In this document: positions 1 through 8,513 of the stretch, piece after piece
How the letters are laid out: each line of letters opens with the position of its first letter
How positions within the stretch are numbered: the stretch's first letter is position 1
Origin: an uncultured Prevotellaceae bacterium
GTDB taxonomy: Bacteria > Bacteroidota > Bacteroidia > Bacteroidales > Bacteroidaceae
NCBI GenBank assembly: GCA_902770195.1
Contig: CACXSA010000014.1
Location: 41,661 to 105,660, forward strand
DNA: 64,000 nt
Direction: 5' to 3'
Notes under the pieces: model-generated
Database searches by the model: none
Told to the model about the DNA's origin: nothing
The model's input: the letters and a program-made list of their open reading frames with translations, nothing else
Position numbers and translations under genes: made by a program

Positions 1-70
1 GCAAAATTACACAATTCTCATCATATACCCAAACATATTGCTACTTTTTTGCGTGAAAAAATGATAAAAT

Positions 71-101
71 GAGGGGGCAGGTTCGTGAGAACCCACCCCT
101 C
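71..101 (-). terminator. Hairpin terminator of the M3 peptidase gene
   Basis: A GC-rich inverted repeat (GAGGGG...GGTTC, a four-base loop, GAACC...CCCCTC) lies about 30 bases downstream of the peptidase stop codon. On the minus strand it is followed by T-rich sequence, as expected for an intrinsic terminator. The stem has small internal mismatches. Confidence 0.7.
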
Positions 102-132
102 AAATGGAATTTTCAAGCTTAACGAATGACGT

Positions 133-2256
133 TTACAGGCCACGAGCACGAAGAACGGCAGAGGCATCAGGCTGTTTCATGCCAGTAAAGTCGGTAAACA
201 TCTGCATCAGGTCGCCTGTATTGCCACGACTAAGAATCTTGTCGCGCATGGCTTGACCTGTTTCTGGCTTCAAGGCACCCAGCTTAGCAAAGGTATCGGC
301 TACGTTGACAGCCAACACCTCTGTCCATAGGTAGCTGTAATAGCCTGCTGCATAACCCCCACCCCATACGTGATTAAAGTAACTGGTCCTGTAGCGAGGG
401 GGTATCTGGGCATCAAGGATACCATACTGGCGGAGCGCTTCAATCTCGAAGTCGGCACATTTGTCAGCCTCAGGCACATCCTTCGAAGGCAACATGTGCC
501 AAGCCATATCAAGGCAAGAGGCAGCAAGGTTCTCTCCCAAAGCATAGGCTGATTGGAAATTGATGCTCTTCAACATGCGTTCCTTCAGCTCTGCCGGCAT
601 TGGTTCGTTGGTCTCGTAATGGCGCGCATAATGGTCGAACACTTCAGGAATGGAAGCAAACGACTCATTAAACTGTGAGGGCATCTCTACGAAATCGCGG
701 GCCACGCTGGTACCGGCCAGACGATGGTAGTTGCAATTGGAAAGCATGCCATGAAGCGCATGACCAAACTCATGGAACATCGTGGTCACCTCGTCCCATG
801 TCAACAGAGACGGCTTGCCTTCAGGTGCTTTGGCATTATTGCAGACATTGAAGATGACTGGTTTCTCATTCCAATGATGGCTCTGCTCAATAAAGGCGTC
901 CATCCACGCACCACCGCGTTTTGAAGGACGGCGGTAATAGTCACCATAGAACAACGCCATCGATGAGCCGTCCTTGTCGAACACCTCAAACACACGCATG
1001 TCCGGATGATAGGTGGGAATATCAGTACGCTCCTTGAAGGTCAGGCCATAGACACGGTTTGCTGCATAGAACACACCATTCAACAGCACGCTATCTACGT
1101 TGAAATAAGGCTTTACCTCATCCTCGCTGATGTTCAGCATAGCCTTCTTCATCTTTGCCGAATAGTAAAAGCGGTCGTAGGGTTGCAGTTGGAAATCAGC
1201 ACCCTCAGTCTTTTGGGCAAACTCCTCAATAGCTGCCGTTTCTGCATCAGCCTTCGAACGGTAGTCGTTCACCAACCGTCTGAGGAAAGCATTGACATTG
1301 TCGGGCGTCTTGGCCATTGTATTGTCCAGTGAATAAGCAGCATAACAAGGATAGCCCATCAGTTCAGCCTGCTCAGCACGCAGTTTGGCAATCTCGCTGA
1401 CAATGGGGTAAGTATTGTACTTCGGATTGGTACCATCCGTGCGATAGATGCTGGCTTCATAGACACGTTTGCGCAACTCACGGTTGTCGAGACTGGCAAG
1501 TGGAGCCTGCTGAGTAGTGTTCATAATAACAATCGCATAGGGAGCTTTCCCGCCACGACTCTCAGCATCTTTTGCACACTGGGCAATATCAGTCTCGCTA
1601 AGTCCGGAGAGGTCTTCTTTCTTGTCAACCCAGACAATAGCACTGTTGGTGGCTTCCTGCAGTAGGTCGCCCCACTGCTGCTGAAGCTCGCTGATGCGGA
1701 GATTGATTTCCTTTAAACGAGTCTTCTTTTCATCCGCAAGAAGGGCACCCTTGCGTACAAAATCCTTATAGATTTCCTCAAGCAACTTTTGGTCTTCACC
1801 CGTCAGCTTATCATGTTCCTTGTCATATACCTGTTTGATACGTTCAAACAAGGATGTATTGAACGAAATATCATTACTCAAAGCGGTCAACAAGGGTTGC
1901 ACTTTTTTCTCTATCTCGCTCAGTTCATCGGACTTATTAGCCTCTGTCAACGCAAAGAACACGCTGGAAACATGTGTCAACTGGCGGTTGCTGTCCTCGT
2001 AGGGCAAAATAGTATTCTGGAACGTAGCTGAATCTTGATTGTCAACTATTGCCTGAATGTTATCACGTGTCTGTTGAATAGCCGCCTCGAAAGCTGGCAT
2101 GAAGTCAGCATTCTGAATCTTGCTAAAATCAGGCACACCAAAGGGCAAAGAACTCTCTGCCAGCAGAGGGTTCTCGCGAGAATTCTGCTGACAGGAGTTA
2201 AATGTTAGCATCGTTATGGAAGTCATTCCGATAGCTAAAATAGTTCTTGTGTTCAT
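133..2256 (-). CDS. M3-family metallopeptidase (peptidyl-dipeptidase Dcp-like) lipoprotein
   Basis: A 707-residue zinc oligopeptidase of the M3 (thimet/Dcp) family, which trims short peptides. The zinc motif HEFGHALHG begins at His495 (ligands His495 and His499), and the downstream ligand is probably Glu524 in the FVEMPSQF segment. The N-terminus has a charged start, a hydrophobic core and a probable lipobox with Cys22, so the enzyme is likely a lipoprotein facing the periplasm, unlike cytoplasmic E. coli Dcp. Length is normal for the family. The gene is followed on its own strand by a hairpin terminator, and DUF4301 lies 43 bases upstream in the same orientation. Dcp versus oligopeptidase A specificity cannot be settled by eye. 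Confidence 0.92.
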   Translation of the reverse strand: MNTRTILAIGMTSITMLTFNSCQQNSRENPLLAESSLPFGVPDFSKIQNADFMPAFEAAIQQTRDNIQAIVDNQDSATFQNTILPYEDSNRQLTHVSSVFFALTEANKSDELSEIEKKVQPLLTALSNDISFNTSLFERIKQVYDKEHDKLTGEDQKLLEEIYKDFVRKGALLADEKKTRLKEINLRISELQQQWGDLLQEATNSAIVWVDKKEDLSGLSETDIAQCAKDAESRGGKAPYAIVIMNTTQQAPLASLDNRELRKRVYEASIYRTDGTNPKYNTYPIVSEIAKLRAEQAELMGYPCYAAYSLDNTMAKTPDNVNAFLRRLVNDYRSKADAETAAIEEFAQKTEGADFQLQPYDRFYYSAKMKKAMLNISEDEVKPYFNVDSVLLNGVFYAANRVYGLTFKERTDIPTYHPDMRVFEVFDKDGSSMALFYGDYYRRPSKRGGAWMDAFIEQSHHWNEKPVIFNVCNNAKAPEGKPSLLTWDEVTTMFHEFGHALHGMLSNCNYHRLAGTSVARDFVEMPSQFNESFASIPEVFDHYARHYETNEPMPAELKERMLKSINFQSAYALGENLAASCLDMAWHMLPSKDVPEADKCADFEIEALRQYGILDAQIPPRYRTSYFNHVWGGGYAAGYYSYLWTEVLAVNVADTFAKLGALKPETGQAMRDKILSRGNTGDLMQMFTDFTGMKQPDASAVLRARGL

Positions 2257-2299
2257 TTATTTTTCACTATTCACTGTTCGTTTTTCACTAGCGAAGCGC

Positions 2300-3817
2300 T
2301 TACTGGTGCTGTTCACGCAACAGGTCATTAACAGTCTTTACTGGGTTGAAAGTAGATAGAGGAACCTCCACGAAGACGGTGGACCAATCGCTCATGGCAC
2401 CATTCCAGAGTCCTGGCAATTCAAGTGCCTGGAGCTCCTTGCCACTCTTCGACTTCTGAGAGATGAATCCTGTTGTCTGGTCAACGAACTTAGGCAGATC
2501 AAAGGCATTGCCTTTATAATCCTTCACAGCACAAACAAGGTCAACAGGGTTGAAGTGAGTGCCCTTAGTGAACATCTCCATATACTCCTTGTTAGACTTG
2601 TCAATCTGGCTGGATTCCAAAATCTGCAGGCTGACAGTACCATCCTGATTATAGGTCAGGAACGGACCACCACCAGGCTCGCCGACATTCTTGACGACAC
2701 CACAAACACGCATAGGACGATTCAGTTTCTTGCGAAGGTAGATAACCAAGTCGGCATCTTCCAACTCCTTGATATCTGCCTTGCGACAGCAAAGGTCTTG
2801 CTGCACGAATCGAATTATATCCGTCAGCTGGTCGTGAGTATATTTGCCAGTATCCAGCAGCTCGAGATATTCGAAGGCTTTCTTCTGCAAGGTAACCAGT
2901 ACACCTGCAATGATTTGTTTCCACAATACGGTGTCGCCCTTCAGACGATCAGGCACCACGTTATCGATGTTCTTCACAAAAATAACGTCGGCATCTATTT
3001 CGTTAAGATTCTCAATCAGCGCACCGTGTCCACCAGGACGGAACAACAATGTACCATCAGCATTGCGGAAAGGAGTACCGTCAGGATTAGCTGCCACAGT
3101 ATCCGTAGAAGGCTTCTGCTCTGAGAAAGTGATATCGTAAGCAATACCATATTTCTTAGCATACATATCTGCTTTCTGAGCTACCTTCTGCTTGAAGAGC
3201 TCCATGTGCTCATGGGAGACGGTGAAGTGAACATGAGCCTCACCATTGGAAGCAGCATAGAGGGCTCCTTCTACCAAGTGCTCCTCCATAGGAGTACGAG
3301 GACCCTCGGGATAGTTGTGGAACAAGAGCAAGCCCTTGGGCAACTGGCCATAGTTCAGTCCCTCAGCCTTCAACATGTTAGAGGCTACAGCTTTGAAATT
3401 ACCCTCTTGAATCAAAGCCTTGATACCCTTGCCATTATTTTTCTGGCATGCAGCATCGAGCTCGTCATAGAAAGCGAACTTTTCGATATTATCAAAATAT
3501 TTCTTCTCAAAGTCAGTTGTGGGCTTGTCATAATCAGAATCCACAAAAGCGAACATGTCCTTGAACATGCGGCTGGCAGCACCTGATGCTGGTACAAACT
3601 TTACCACACGTTTACCGGCAGCCTTATATTTCTGCCACGCATCTACATACTTTCTTCCCTTTTCAGAATCTGGTGCCACAATACCATTTCCAATGGCTGC
3701 AGCAGCTTCTAGTTTCAGGAAGGGGAAACCAGTCTTAAACTGTCCCAGTTGAGTCTCAATTTGCTGCTCGGAGATACCTTTCTGAGCAAGCTGTTTCAGG
3801 TCTTGTTGTGTAAGCAT
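2300..3817 (-). CDS. DUF4301 family protein
   Basis: A 505-residue protein without signal peptide or membrane segment. I recognise the conserved N-terminal half of the DUF4301 family of Bacteroidota: a KFVPASGAASRMFKDM segment near residue 95 and, further on, LFHNYPEGPRTPMEEH and FRPGGHGALIENLNEI. The GAASRMFK and GGHGALIENL motifs suggest a nucleotide- or sugar-phosphate-binding fold, but the reaction is not known to me and I do not assign one. It reads in the same direction as the M3 peptidase gene downstream. The ATG at 3817 fits the start of the family. Confidence 0.85.
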   Translation of the reverse strand: MLTQQDLKQLAQKGISEQQIETQLGQFKTGFPFLKLEAAAAIGNGIVAPDSEKGRKYVDAWQKYKAAGKRVVKFVPASGAASRMFKDMFAFVDSDYDKPTTDFEKKYFDNIEKFAFYDELDAACQKNNGKGIKALIQEGNFKAVASNMLKAEGLNYGQLPKGLLLFHNYPEGPRTPMEEHLVEGALYAASNGEAHVHFTVSHEHMELFKQKVAQKADMYAKKYGIAYDITFSEQKPSTDTVAANPDGTPFRNADGTLLFRPGGHGALIENLNEIDADVIFVKNIDNVVPDRLKGDTVLWKQIIAGVLVTLQKKAFEYLELLDTGKYTHDQLTDIIRFVQQDLCCRKADIKELEDADLVIYLRKKLNRPMRVCGVVKNVGEPGGGPFLTYNQDGTVSLQILESSQIDKSNKEYMEMFTKGTHFNPVDLVCAVKDYKGNAFDLPKFVDQTTGFISQKSKSGKELQALELPGLWNGAMSDWSTVFVEVPLSTFNPVKTVNDLLREQHQ

Positions 3818-3868
3818 ATTGGTTATAAATTAAATAATGTACGCGCGAACATCTTTCTCAATGGCATA

Positions 3869-4267
3869 TTAGAAAGGCAGATCATCTGTGCTACCCTCCC
3901 CTGCAGGTTCTTGAGCTGGAGGGAATGGAGCATTGGCTTCCTGTGGCGGGAACGGACTAGTCTGAACTGCAGCTGCTACAGCAGCTACTGGTGACTGACC
4001 ACGAGTAACATTATAAGCACGAACGTCATTGAACCAACGCCCGTTGAACTCATGGGCATCAATATCAAAACTAACTGTTATGTCCTCACCCATCTGTATA
4101 TTAAACTGTTTGATACGGTCTTCTCCGAAAACACGGAACACGCACTTCTTCGGATACTGTCCAGGAACTTCAATAACATAATCCTGAGACATCCATGAGT
4201 TACCAGTACGTGCCGAAACACCACTACTTGCAGGCAATACTGCAATAATTTTTCCTGTTAAATCCAT
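3869..4267 (-). CDS. DUF3127 protein, OB-fold with SSB-like acidic tail
   Basis: A 132-residue protein of the DUF3127 family. Residues 1-90 are the conserved domain (LTGKI at the start, then FRVFGEDRIKQF and GRWFNDVRAYN), which resembles a single-stranded-DNA-binding OB fold. Residues 95-132 are a low-complexity Ala/Pro/Gln linker ending in STDDLPF. That ending looks like the acidic-hydrophobic C-terminal tip of bacterial SSB, which recruits replication and repair proteins. The gene is divergent from dnaN, so the context is replication. The domain assignment is from recognition; the SSB-like partner role is inference. Confidence 0.82.
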   Translation of the reverse strand: MDLTGKIIAVLPASSGVSARTGNSWMSQDYVIEVPGQYPKKCVFRVFGEDRIKQFNIQMGEDITVSFDIDAHEFNGRWFNDVRAYNVTRGQSPVAAVAAAVQTSPFPPQEANAPFPPAQEPAGEGSTDDLPF

Positions 4268-4359
4268 AATACTTATTCGTTCTATTTGAATTAATTAATT
4301 GTTTCAGATTGCGAAATTACGGAAAATAATTCTAAAATGAGAATTTTTCGGCGAATATT

Positions 4360-4391
4360 TTTGTTATTAAGCTAGACTTTTTGTATTTTTG
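4360..4391 (+). promoter_or_regulatory. dnaN promoter
   Basis: A Bacteroidota-type promoter: TTTG at 4360-4363, a 20-base spacer and TATTTTTG at 4384-4391, about 45 bases before the dnaN start codon. Spacing matches the -33/-7 consensus of this phylum. Confidence 0.7.
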
Positions 4392-4436
4392 TGCTCAATT
4401 AAGAATAAGGAACAAAACTAAAAAGTATAAATACTC

Positions 4437-5561
4437 ATGAGATTTACCGTATCTAGCACTGCGCTTAGCAGCAGACTTAATGCACTTTCAAAAGTTATTA
4501 ACAGCAAGAATTCATTGCCGATATTGGCGGATTTTTTATTCGACATCCGTGATAATGTACTCTACCTGACGGCATCCGATAGCGAGAACATTATGAAAAC
4601 GCAACTCGAACTGGTAGAAAGTGACGAGAATGGACGTTTCGCAATTGGGAACCACGACTTATTAGAAGCGGTAAAGGGCTTCTCTGAGCAACCAATCACG
4701 TTTGATATTGACCAAGCTACAAACCTGGTTAAGATTTCATATCAGAATGGTATGTTCTCTCTGCCTATTGAGAGCGCAGAGGAGTACCCACTCCCCCAGA
4801 ACATGGATTTTTCAGCCCATGAAATCGTGATACCAAACACCTTGCTTGCTGAAAACATCAACCGAACTTTGTTTGCCACTGCTCAGGATGAGCTTCGTCC
4901 TGTTATGAACGGAATCTATTTCGACCTGACTCCTGACTGTTTGTCCATCGTAGCTTCTGACGGACACAAGTTGGTACGTAATCGTCTGATGTCTATTCAA
5001 AGCGAGCAGCCTGCAGCCTTCATCCTTCCTAAGAAGCCTGCTTCTCTGCTGAAGAACCTGTTGGGCAAAGATGGTGGTGATGTTGTCATTCGCTTTGACG
5101 ACCGCAATGCTCAGATTAATTATGGAGAAGGCGAGATTATCTGTAGGTTGATAGAGGGTCGCTATCCCAACTACAACTCTGTCATTCCGCAGAACAATCC
5201 GAACATGTTGACTGTTGACCGACTTGGTTTGCTTGCCGCCCTGCGTCGCGTACAGCCTTTTGCCAATGATTCAAGCAATCTTGTGCACTTCCGTGCAGAA
5301 GGTGGCACCTTACAGTTGGATGCCGAGGATTACGACTTCTCGAAGACAGCTACAGAGCGTATTGCCTGTGAATATAACGGTCAGCCCCTGAGCATCGGAT
5401 TCAAGGGAACATCATTCATTGAAATCCTAAATACATTCGACAGTCCTGAGGTTATTATGCAGTTGGCTGATGCCAGTCGAGCTGGATTAGTCCTGCCTTC
5501 AGAACAACCAGAGAACCAAGAAGTAGTTATGCTTATGATGCCAATGATGATTAACGATTAA
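4437..5561 (+). CDS. dnaN: DNA polymerase III subunit beta (sliding clamp)
   Basis: A 374-residue beta clamp with the usual three-domain layout. Family landmarks are the N-terminal LNALSKVINSKNSLPILADF, the central DELRPVMNGIYFDL with SDGHKLVRNR, and the C-terminal region ending in VVMLMMPMMIND. It encircles DNA and tethers polymerase III, and also binds mismatch-repair and ligase partners. A clear promoter lies upstream. The 3-5 exonuclease gene begins 3 bases after the stop, and coaBC, a DUF4835 gene and recN follow closely, so this is probably one long transcription unit. Confidence 0.98.
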   Translation: MRFTVSSTALSSRLNALSKVINSKNSLPILADFLFDIRDNVLYLTASDSENIMKTQLELVESDENGRFAIGNHDLLEAVKGFSEQPITFDIDQATNLVKISYQNGMFSLPIESAEEYPLPQNMDFSAHEIVIPNTLLAENINRTLFATAQDELRPVMNGIYFDLTPDCLSIVASDGHKLVRNRLMSIQSEQPAAFILPKKPASLLKNLLGKDGGDVVIRFDDRNAQINYGEGEIICRLIEGRYPNYNSVIPQNNPNMLTVDRLGLLAALRRVQPFANDSSNLVHFRAEGGTLQLDAEDYDFSKTATERIACEYNGQPLSIGFKGTSFIEILNTFDSPEVIMQLADASRAGLVLPSEQPENQEVVMLMMPMMIND

Positions 5562-5564
5562 TTT

Positions 5565-6377
5565 ATGAAACTGAATCTTCAAAAACCTCTTGTGATATTT
5601 GACTTGGAAACCACGGGACTTGACTTAGTCAAGGACCGGGTTATCCAATTATCCTATATTAAAGTTTATCCCGACGGAAAAGAAGTCCGAGGCGACGAAC
5701 TTATCAACCCCGAGAAGACTATTCCTGAGGAAGTTGTTCAGTTGACGGGAATTTCTAACGAAGACGTAAAGGACAAGCCAACCTTTAAGCAGTTAGCCGC
5801 CAACCTGAGTAATGTATTCAGTGGCTCCGATATTGCAGGATTTAACTCCAACCACTTCGATGTCCCCCTGCTTGCAGAAGAATTCCTGCGTGCAGGCATC
5901 GATTTTGATTTCTCCAAGTGTCGTCTCATAGATGCACAAACTATTTTCCACAAAATGGAACGCAGAAATCTGGCTGCTGCCTACAAATTTTATTGCGGAC
6001 GGAAAATGGAGGAAGATTTTGAGGCTCACCGTGCAGACCAGGATACGGAGGCAACATATCGTGTACTGATGGGCGAGTTGGACAGATATGCTCCTGGAGC
6101 CAATGAATATCCGGAGAAAGTTCTCGAAAACGACATGCAAGTCTTGGCAGAATTCTCAAAGACGAATGATAACGTGGATTTTGCCGGTCGCATTATCTGG
6201 GCTGATGTCAAAGGGGAACGCAAAGAAGTCTTCAATTTTGGCAAGCACAAAGGAGTGCCCGTTGCTGATGTGCTCCGCTTCGATCCTGGATATTACAGCT
6301 GGATACTGGCTGGCGACTTTACCTATAATACCAAGCAAGTGCTGACACGCATTCGATTACGTGAAGCCAATAAATAA
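5565..6377 (+). CDS. DnaQ-like 3'-5' exonuclease
   Basis: A 270-residue DEDDh exonuclease. Exo I is FDLETTGL with Asp13 and Glu15, Exo II is the FNSNHFDVPLL segment, and Exo III is HRADQD with His155 and Asp160. After the nuclease domain, residues of about 205-250 (NFGKHKGVPVADV ... YYSWILAGDF) match the small C-terminal domain seen in ExoX-like enzymes. It begins 3 bases after dnaN and is followed 2 bases later by coaBC. Position next to the clamp suggests a proofreading or repair role, but it may be a separate exonuclease rather than the Pol III epsilon subunit. Confidence 0.92.
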   Translation: MKLNLQKPLVIFDLETTGLDLVKDRVIQLSYIKVYPDGKEVRGDELINPEKTIPEEVVQLTGISNEDVKDKPTFKQLAANLSNVFSGSDIAGFNSNHFDVPLLAEEFLRAGIDFDFSKCRLIDAQTIFHKMERRNLAAAYKFYCGRKMEEDFEAHRADQDTEATYRVLMGELDRYAPGANEYPEKVLENDMQVLAEFSKTNDNVDFAGRIIWADVKGERKEVFNFGKHKGVPVADVLRFDPGYYSWILAGDFTYNTKQVLTRIRLREANK

Positions 6378-6379
6378 CA

Positions 6380-7567
6380 ATGCTGAAAGGAAAGAAAATA
6401 GTATTAGGCATAACGGGCTCCATTGCTGCCTACAAGTCATGCTACATCATTAGAGGACTCATAAAGGCTGGTGCAGAAGTGCAGGTTGTTATCACCCCTT
6501 CTGGCAAGGAGTTTATTACCCCCATCACACTATCAACGCTCACCCAGAAACCTGTGGTGAGCGAGTTCTTCTCACAACGAGACGGTACTTGGAACTCACA
6601 CGTCAAACTGGGCTTGTGGGCCGACGCTATGTTGATAGCCCCCTGTACGGCTTCTACGTTAGGAAAAATGGCAAATGGCGTGGCCGACAATATGCTTGTG
6701 ACTACCTACTTGTCAATGAAGGCCCCTGTGTTCATTGCTCCTGCTATGGATCTGGACATGTATCAACATCCTACTACCCAGCAGAATATGAATCGCCTGC
6801 GTTCTTTTGGCAACCAAATCATAGAGCCGCAGAGCGGTTTCCTGGCTTCAGGGTTAGAGGGTAAAGGCCGTATGGAAGAACCAGAGAATATAGTTGCTTA
6901 CCTAGACCGGTTTTTTGAAAATAAAGACTTGCAAGGAAAGCATATTCTGATTACAGCAGGACCTACCTACGAGAAGATTGACCCCGTCCGATTCATAGGG
7001 AATTACAGTAGCGGCAAGATGGGATTTGCCTTGGCTGAGGAATGCGAACGTCGAGGTGCAGAAGTTACGCTTATTGCAGGACCTGTCAGCATGAAATGCT
7101 CTGCAGGGATCCATCGTATAGATATTGAGAGCTGCGAAGAAATGTACAATGCTGCAACGACACACTTTGCCCATGCTGACGCAGCTATTCTTTGTGCTGC
7201 AGTAGCCGATTTCCGTCCTGAAGACATTGCCTCTGAAAAAATCAAACGTGGGGAAGATGATTTGACCATCCGATTGAAGCCCACACACGATATCGCCTCC
7301 CGTCTAGGTCAGATGAAGAAGCAAGGACAGGTTCTGGTTGGATTTGCATTGGAAACGAACGATGAGGTTGTTAATGCTCAGAAGAAATTGCAGAAAAAGA
7401 ACCTCGACTTCATCGTGCTGAACTCATTACAGCACGAAGGCACCTGCTTCCAGTCGAACGACAATCAAATCAGCATCCTTTCTTCCAACGGACAGGTAGA
7501 TTTCGACAAAAAGCCTAAGGATGAGGTGGCAAAGGATATTGTGGACGAGTTGGTAAAACGACTATAA
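6380..7567 (+). CDS. coaBC: Bifunctional phosphopantothenoylcysteine decarboxylase / phosphopantothenate-cysteine ligase
   Basis: A 395-residue CoaBC fusion for coenzyme A synthesis. The N-terminal flavoprotein half (CoaC) shows GITGSIAAYK, WNSHVKLGLWAD with the active-site His, and the PAMDLDMY motif. The C-terminal ligase half (CoaB) begins near residue 188 with HILITAGPTYEKIDPVRFI and NYSSGKMG, followed by AAVADFRP. In the CoaC half the flap that carries the catalytic cysteine in E. coli (ACGxxGxGRM) reads ASGLEGKGRM here, with Ser in place of Cys. I recall a similar ASGL form in other Bacteroidota, so this may be lineage-typical. Confidence 0.97.
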   Translation: MLKGKKIVLGITGSIAAYKSCYIIRGLIKAGAEVQVVITPSGKEFITPITLSTLTQKPVVSEFFSQRDGTWNSHVKLGLWADAMLIAPCTASTLGKMANGVADNMLVTTYLSMKAPVFIAPAMDLDMYQHPTTQQNMNRLRSFGNQIIEPQSGFLASGLEGKGRMEEPENIVAYLDRFFENKDLQGKHILITAGPTYEKIDPVRFIGNYSSGKMGFALAEECERRGAEVTLIAGPVSMKCSAGIHRIDIESCEEMYNAATTHFAHADAAILCAAVADFRPEDIASEKIKRGEDDLTIRLKPTHDIASRLGQMKKQGQVLVGFALETNDEVVNAQKKLQKKNLDFIVLNSLQHEGTCFQSNDNQISILSSNGQVDFDKKPKDEVAKDIVDELVKRL

Positions 7568-7574
7568 ACCGAAG

Positions 7575-8495
7575 ATGAAAAAAGACGCACCGAAATACAG
7601 ATTGTTGACTACAGCTATTCTCATGCTATGCACCATCATAGCCACAGCACAGGAATTGCAAGTAAAGATCAACATCAACACACAACAGGTGGAACGCATG
7701 GACAAATCTGTGTTCGAAAACCTACAGCAGACACTGGAGCAATGGATGAACGACCGCCAGTGGACAGAGTTACAGTTTCAGAAACATGAACGTATCGTTG
7801 TCAATTTCAACTTGACCGTCACAAAATATGATGACGCTTCCAACCTGTTTGAGTGCTCAGCAATGATTCAGGCCAACCGTCCTGTCTTTAACTCATCGTA
7901 CACTACCACCTTATATAACAACAAGGATGGTGACTTTAATTTCCAGTATGCACAATTCAACCAACTGAACTACAACGACGAAAATGTTGATAATCAGTTA
8001 ACCGCTCTCATGGCATACTATGCCTACCTGATTATTGGACTGAATCTGGACAGTTTCGCACCACTGGGTGGAACAGATGTCTTACAGCGTTGCATGCATT
8101 TGATAAACAATGCACAAAGTTTGGGTTTCTCAGGATGGAAATCGTTTGAAGACAGTCGTAACCGATTTGCCATCATCAACGACTATTTAGATGAACAGAT
8201 GAAACCATTCAGACAATTACAATACGACTACTATCGTACGGGCTTGGACGAGATGGCAACCAATGTAGAACGAGGACGCACCAATATCTCAGAAGCTCTG
8301 GAGAAAGGTCTGAAAGTTGCTCATGAACAGAAACCACTGAGTCTGTTACCGCAAATCTGGACGGACTACAAGCGCGATGAGATTGCAAACATCTACGAAG
8401 GGAAAGGTACCCAGAAAGAGAAACAGGCTATTTACGAGATGCTGATGAACATCAATGCCGCACAGAATAACGCTTGGGAGAAAATAAGGAAATAA
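7575..8495 (+). CDS. DUF4835 family secreted protein
   Basis: A 306-residue protein with a signal peptide (basic start, hydrophobic core, cleavage near ATAQ). The mature protein starts with a QVKININTQQVERMD-type strand and has the YNDENVDNQLTALMAYYAYLIIGLNLDSF segment characteristic of DUF4835, a family of conserved periplasmic proteins of Bacteroidota. Function is unknown. The gene lies 7 bases after coaBC and 18 before recN. This coaBC-DUF4835-recN order is, as I recall, commonly conserved in the phylum. Confidence 0.85.
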   Translation: MKKDAPKYRLLTTAILMLCTIIATAQELQVKININTQQVERMDKSVFENLQQTLEQWMNDRQWTELQFQKHERIVVNFNLTVTKYDDASNLFECSAMIQANRPVFNSSYTTTLYNNKDGDFNFQYAQFNQLNYNDENVDNQLTALMAYYAYLIIGLNLDSFAPLGGTDVLQRCMHLINNAQSLGFSGWKSFEDSRNRFAIINDYLDEQMKPFRQLQYDYYRTGLDEMATNVERGRTNISEALEKGLKVAHEQKPLSLLPQIWTDYKRDEIANIYEGKGTQKEKQAIYEMLMNINAAQNNAWEKIRK

Positions 8496-8513
8496 AATAG
8501 CAAAAAAAAGAAA

